DNA of 16,443 nucleotides from JBBSMX01 sp038232935 (lineage in GTDB: Bacteria > Bacteroidota > Rhodothermia > Rhodothermales > JANQRZ01). This document shows, piece after piece, positions 13,762 through 16,443 of the stretch (position 1 is the first letter of the stretch; every line of letters begins with the position of its first letter). The translations under genes were made by a program, and so were the position numbers. The stretch is from the NCBI GenBank assembly GCA_038232935.1, contig JBBSMX010000092.1, forward strand, positions 1 through 16,443, given 5' to 3'. The notes under the pieces are model-generated. The model was not told the origin of the DNA, ran no database searches, and worked only from the letters and a program-made list of their open reading frames with translations.

Positions 13762-15141
13762 CTAATGGACCACGGTAAAGGTATGCCGACTGCTGTGCTC
13801 GCCTGCCCGCAGCCGCACCAGGTACTTCCCCGACGGCCACCCCGCCGTCGAGAGCTCGACCGTGCCCGCGCCGGCCTCCGCTGTGCGGCGCACCACCGCC
13901 ACGCGCCGCCCGAGTACGTCGTGGACCTCGAGGGTGAGCTCGCCCGGTGCCGGGAGCGAGAAGGAGAGCCGCGTCGAGGCACGGGCCGGGTTGGGGTAGC
14001 TGGTCAGCGTGAGGGCGGCGGCCTCGGGGTCTTCCTCGGTAGCCACGGCTCCCAGCCGGAGCCCTGCCGCTCGCCAGGCTTCGGTCCCGCCGTTGGGGTT
14101 GGTGCCGTATCCGACGATGGCGGTGCCGTCGTCGGAGATGTCATAGGCCAAGCTGAGCTTCCAGCTGGTAAGATCGAGGCCGTAGTCGTTCTCGAGGATC
14201 TCTTTGAGGTCCCGCATCCCGTCGGCCTCCGTCCAGAGGAAGGCATGATAGCCTTGAGGATCCGCTTCGCTATATCCGACCACGACCGAGCCGTCGGACG
14301 ACGTAGCAAGGGCTACGGAAAAAAAGAAGCTGCCCGGCAGGTCGCCCAACCCGGTCATCGTGCCGTCCTCCCAGCGGAACGCTTCAATGCCCTCGGCCGA
14401 TTGGCCCCACCCGGCGAGCACATTGCCATCGGCTGAGGCGGAATAGACCACGGAGAAAAAGGTGCCGCCCGGCAGGTCGCCCAGGCCGACCAGCCCGCCA
14501 GCCTCCGTCCAGCGGAAGGCTTCAGGGCCATTGGACGATCGGCTCTGCCCGGCGATCACATTGCCGTCGGCCGAGATGGCATAGGCCTGGGAAAAAAACA
14601 AGTCGCCCGGCAGGTCGCCCAACCCGGTCATCGTCCCGTCCTCCCAGCGGAACGCTTCGAAGCCGTTGGCCGATTGGCTCTCTCCGACCACGACCGAGCC
14701 GTCGGCCGACATAGAGAGGGCGCGGGAGAAAAAAAAGGTGCCGCCCGGTAGACCGCCCAAGCCGACCATCCCGCCGGCCTCCGTCCAGCGGAAGGCTTCG
14801 AGGCCCTGGGCCGATTGGCTCTGCCCCACCACCACAGCCCCGTCGACCGACGTGAAATTGGCCTTGGAGAGAAAGGTGCCGCCCGGCAGATCGCCCAGGC
14901 CGACCAGCCCGCCGGCCTCCGTCCAGCGGAACGCTTCGTCACCGTTGGCAGAGTTGCTCTCCCCGACCACGACCAAGCCCTCAGCCGAGGTGGAATAGGC
15001 CTTGGAATCAAAATCGCTGCCCGGCAGGTCACCCAGACCGTTGAAGGAGGTCTCTTGTGCCCGAGCCGCCGGGCGCAGCGAAAGAACCATTAAAAGGGCG
15101 AGAAGCACCGCCCTTGCGGCTGAAGCGTATAGCTGGTCCAT
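13762..15141 (-). CDS. HAF-repeat surface protein with T9SS sorting domain
   Basis: This 459-residue exported protein has a signal peptide (1-28, ending AARA before QE) and six tandem repeats of exactly 46 residues starting at 35, 81, 127, 173, 219 and 265. Each has the pattern GLGDLPGG.F, S.A.S.DG.VVVG.S and EAFRW. This is the HAF (extracellular repeat) motif of predicted beta-rich surface proteins. A seventh, divergent unit (311-365) follows. The C-terminal domain (about 375-459) is T9SS type A: SYPNPARASTRLSFSL, LEVHDVLGRRVAVV, ending HTFTVVH. It is probably secreted and attached to the cell surface; the ligand is unknown. The F-rich spot of each repeat is encoded by runs of T up to 8 long. 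The gene is read opposite to hpf. ATG 15141 is chosen because it opens the signal peptide. Confidence 0.85.
   Translation of the reverse strand: MDQLYASAARAVLLALLMVLSLRPAARAQETSFNGLGDLPGSDFDSKAYSTSAEGLVVVGESNSANGDEAFRWTEAGGLVGLGDLPGGTFLSKANFTSVDGAVVVGQSQSAQGLEAFRWTEAGGMVGLGGLPGGTFFFSRALSMSADGSVVVGESQSANGFEAFRWEDGTMTGLGDLPGDLFFSQAYAISADGNVIAGQSRSSNGPEAFRWTEAGGLVGLGDLPGGTFFSVVYSASADGNVLAGWGQSAEGIEAFRWEDGTMTGLGDLPGSFFFSVALATSSDGSVVVGYSEADPQGYHAFLWTEADGMRDLKEILENDYGLDLTSWKLSLAYDISDDGTAIVGYGTNPNGGTEAWRAAGLRLGAVATEEDPEAAALTLTSYPNPARASTRLSFSLPAPGELTLEVHDVLGRRVAVVRRTAEAGAGTVELSTAGWPSGKYLVRLRAGEHSSRHTFTVVH
14212..15039 (-). repeat. Six tandem 138-bp repeats within the HAF protein gene
   Basis: Six units of 46 codons each, with no length variation. 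The C-terminal half of the unit is the most conserved (EAFRW...GGLVGLGDLPGG). On the plus strand the position coding for F/FF/FFF carries A-runs of 4, 3, 8 (14729-14736), 7 (14592-14598), 5 (14456-14460) and 7 (14319-14325), in gene order of repeats 1 to 6. Confidence 0.85.
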
Positions 15142-15166
15142 GGTCCCAGACGGTTAGTGATGTGAT

Positions 15167-15198
15167 GAAATGTACGGGGTATGTAACAGCGAGGACAA
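15167..15198 (-). promoter_or_regulatory. Bacteroidota-type promoter of the HAF gene
   Basis: Read on the minus strand, TTG (15198-15196) is followed by a 21-bp spacer and TACATTTC (15174-15167), matching 7 of 8 positions of TAnnTTTG. The box lies 25 bp before ATG 15141. This is the best match in the window to the Bacteroidota -33/-7 arrangement, though the spacer is at the long end. Confidence 0.42.
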
Positions 15199-15251
15199 GT
15201 GGACGTGGAGCTGGCGTGGCTTGACGAGCAGGACTTCAAGCTCCGAGCTTA

Positions 15252-15302
15252 GGCGGAGGTGTCACCTATCCGCCCGGTCAGAAGTGTTACCACTCCGACC
15301 GG
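15252..15302 (-). terminator. Two adjacent hairpins after the HEPN-like gene
   Basis: CCGGTC (15274-15279) pairs with GACCGG (15297-15302), with an inner AGTG/CACT helix and TTAC loop. GGCGGA-GGT (15252-15260) pairs with ACC-TA-TCCGCC (15264-15274) with a TA bulge. They begin 4 bp beyond the minus-strand stop at 15306. Neither has a T-tract, so termination is only likely by position; they could instead be a recombination or protein-binding site. Confidence 0.4.
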
Positions 15303-15305
15303 CCC

Positions 15306-16169
15306 CTACACGGTGGTCAGCTTGTTCCAGTTGGAGTCAGCGAACCGCGCCAACCGGAGCAAGAGCAATACGGAGGTGAAGGCTTCCTCCTCGTCTACGA
15401 CGCTCTCTCCTCCATGTGCCGCTGAGTCTCGCCAGTACTTGAGCAACTCCATGTAGTTGTCAAATCGGTCTCGGAGCGACTGCTTCTGCTGCCCGAACAG
15501 CAGTCGCTCGATTTTGCCACGGCCACCGGAGGTCGAATAGTCCTTCAGGACACGCTCCTTATCTCCGGATCGCTCGATTGCGAGCGAGATCAAGATTGAT
15601 TCTGCCGCTGCACCGCACATAGTGCAACAAGCCAAATAGGTGCGAGATCGGTAGCAGAGGACTGCTTCTTGGCTCCTCGCGTGGTAAGCCGACCCGAAGC
15701 GTTCGGAATGGGAAGCCAGCAGTTGAGAGAAGCGGTTGTGCTCGATAGGCAAAACGTCGAGTTCGCTCGTCTCGTCTAACCAAGCTCGGCCATACTCGGT
15801 GACGTTGAATCCGCCTCCGACGACTACGCCCCCGCCAAGCCCGCCTTGACTACCTGATATAACCGAGTTCGGGACCGGAGAGGGAGCGAGAATGCCCCTG
15901 GTGCAAAGCGAGTAGGCCGCGTTATAGAATGGGGTTGAGTTGGGCCGGGGATCGAAAGCCGTCACACTCATACCCCTTTGCTCTTGCCCTGCTTGTTCCT
16001 GTTGCCTCTGTACCTCCAGTTGATCCTGGATGACATTCGGCAGATAGAGATCAGCTCCGAAGGCCGGTCTGTAGATAGGATGAGGCTTCTTCGGTTTTCG
16101 CAGTGCGCTGACTACGAGCGCCAGCGCCTCCTCTTCTGAGATTGGCTTTAGAGTGATGGTCCTAGCCAT
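15306..16169 (-). CDS. HEPN-type protein with N-terminal winged-helix-like region
   Basis: This 287-residue protein has no signal peptide or membrane helix. Residues about 80-131 (FYNAAYSLCTRGILAP ... FNVTEYGRAWL) look like a winged helix-turn-helix. Residues about 165-280 form a helical domain with CCTMCGAAAES (181-191) and YWRDSAAHGG (245-254). The latter contains R247-x4-H252, the Rx4-6H signature of HEPN ribonuclease domains; the layout resembles DUF4145-type proteins. HEPN domains often act as toxins or in phage defence, so an RNA-cleaving accessory role is plausible but not shown. Base composition is visibly less GC-rich than in the housekeeping genes, and an IS110 element lies directly upstream, both signs of horizontal acquisition. 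No partner antitoxin is seen. ATG 16169 is the first start and has no clear ribosome binding site. Confidence 0.7.
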   Translation of the reverse strand: MARTITLKPISEEEALALVVSALRKPKKPHPIYRPAFGADLYLPNVIQDQLEVQRQQEQAGQEQRGMSVTAFDPRPNSTPFYNAAYSLCTRGILAPSPVPNSVISGSQGGLGGGVVVGGGFNVTEYGRAWLDETSELDVLPIEHNRFSQLLASHSERFGSAYHARSQEAVLCYRSRTYLACCTMCGAAAESILISLAIERSGDKERVLKDYSTSGGRGKIERLLFGQQKQSLRDRFDNYMELLKYWRDSAAHGGESVVDEEEAFTSVLLLLRLARFADSNWNKLTTV

Positions 16170-16249
16170 GCAACGAGCACATCGGAGTGGCGGGCTAACA
16201 GTGTGGCGCTTCAGCCGCGCCGGGCAGCGAAGCGTTTGGAAGAGGCAAC

Positions 16250-16367
16250 GTAGGCGCTGCGGGTGAATAAAGGCAAGAACGTGGAGCCCGGCGTCGGCTG
16301 CGAGCGCGGGATCTTTCCAACAAGGTACAGCGCCTCATGGATAGGTCCCCCTTCACCAGCCGCCTAC
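16250..16367 (+). ncRNA. Candidate IS110 bridge RNA in the left end
   Basis: GTAGGCG (16250-16256) pairs with CGCCTAC (16361-16367), and inside it GGTGAA (16262-16267) pairs with TTCACC (16352-16357), closing a 118-nt structure. Within it lies a hairpin with TGGA/TCCA (16282-16285/16316-16319), CCCG/CGGG (16287-16290/16307-16310) and CG/CG helices separated by internal loops. IS110-group elements are known to encode a bridge RNA in the non-coding end upstream of the recombinase, with two loops specifying target and donor DNA. Position, size and loop-rich fold fit. The loop-to-target pairing cannot be checked, because the other end of the element is outside the window. Confidence 0.5.
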
Positions 16368-16371
16368 CGCC

Positions 16372-16443
16372 ATGTCTGCCACGACACTCTACACTGGCCT
16401 CGACCTCCACAAGCGCTCCGTCTTCGCCCTCACTGTCGACGCC
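16372..16443 (+). CDS. Partial IS110-family DEDD recombinase, N-terminus
   Basis: The ATG at 16372 opens 24 codons to the window edge, MSATTLYTGLDLHKRSVFAL and on to TVDA. The Y.GLDLHK...A segment is the hallmark start of IS110-family transposases; D11 is the first acidic residue of the RuvC-like DEDD catalytic site. The enzyme recombines the circular element with target DNA, guided by a bridge RNA. The rest lies outside the window. Confidence 0.85.
   Translation, partial: MSATTLYTGLDLHKRSVFALTVDA

Larger units (their letters stand above)
16250..16443 (+). mobile_element. IS110-family insertion sequence, left end (truncated by window)
   Basis: This comprises a structured non-coding leader followed by the start of an IS110-type recombinase. 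The exact left boundary is not determined; it lies somewhere between the HEPN gene start (16169) and 16250. IS110-group elements usually lack obvious terminal inverted repeats, and none is seen here. Confidence 0.7.

Noticed and set aside
16190..16240. Integron attC-like pattern (GGCTAAC ... GCTTC/GAAGC ... GTTTGGA)
   Set aside because: The core sites deviate from RYYYAAC/GTTRRRY and pair poorly with each other; no integrase or second cassette site is present. The palindrome is more likely part of the IS110 left flank.
1..16443. tRNA, rRNA or CRISPR array
   Set aside because: No cloverleaf-like sequences, rRNA segments or regularly spaced direct repeats were found; the only regular repeats are the in-frame HAF units.

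Overview
The window comes from a GC-rich bacterium, most likely a Rhodothermales/Salinibacter-type member of the Bacteroidota-Rhodothermota lineage. Two proteins end in a type IX secretion (T9SS) type A C-terminal sorting domain (YPNP...F / GRRVAV / ending TLVR or TVVH). A DUF2723 membrane protein is present. Start codons generally lack a purine Shine-Dalgarno and sit behind C/T-rich leaders. Several upstream regions hold TAnnTT-type boxes. The assignment rests on these traits, not on a database search.

Layout. The left edge (1-65) holds the first 21 codons of a minus-strand DDE-type transposase, and the right edge (16372-16443) the first 24 codons of a plus-strand IS110-family recombinase, so mobile DNA bounds the window on both sides. 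At 359-1128 lies a small secreted T9SS protein whose signal peptide is in a different frame from its mature part. A glyoxalase-II-like metallo-hydrolase (minus, 1134-1784) converges on it. From 1881 to 13486 there is a long, mostly co-oriented run of housekeeping genes: membrane metallophosphoesterase, LptF/LptG-family permease, rsmI, a thioredoxin-fold periplasmic protein, a lipoprotein, a DUF2723 (TMEM260-like) glycosyltransferase candidate, a conserved hypothetical, ybeY, a compact type IA topoisomerase, and a short ribosome hibernation factor. Clear hairpin terminators follow the lipoprotein (6864-6885) and the hibernation factor (13521-13556).

The last 3 kb (13.5-16.44 kb) is accessory in character: a toxin-like or HTH-like C-terminal remnant, a HAF-repeat T9SS surface protein with six exact 46-residue repeats and homopolymer tracts, a visibly less GC-rich HEPN-type gene, and then the IS110 left end. 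Just upstream of the IS110 recombinase start, a 118-nt stretch can fold into a closed, branched RNA (two nested helices of 7 and 6 bp around an inner hairpin). It is a candidate bridge RNA and the most interesting element here.

Functional links. RsmI, YbeY and the hibernation factor all act on the ribosome; the LptF/G permease serves the outer membrane. The periplasmic thioredoxin-like protein and the lipoprotein are spaced like an operon (10 bp). Two copies of one palindromic dispersed repeat bracket the lptF/G gene, the second supplying its stop codon.
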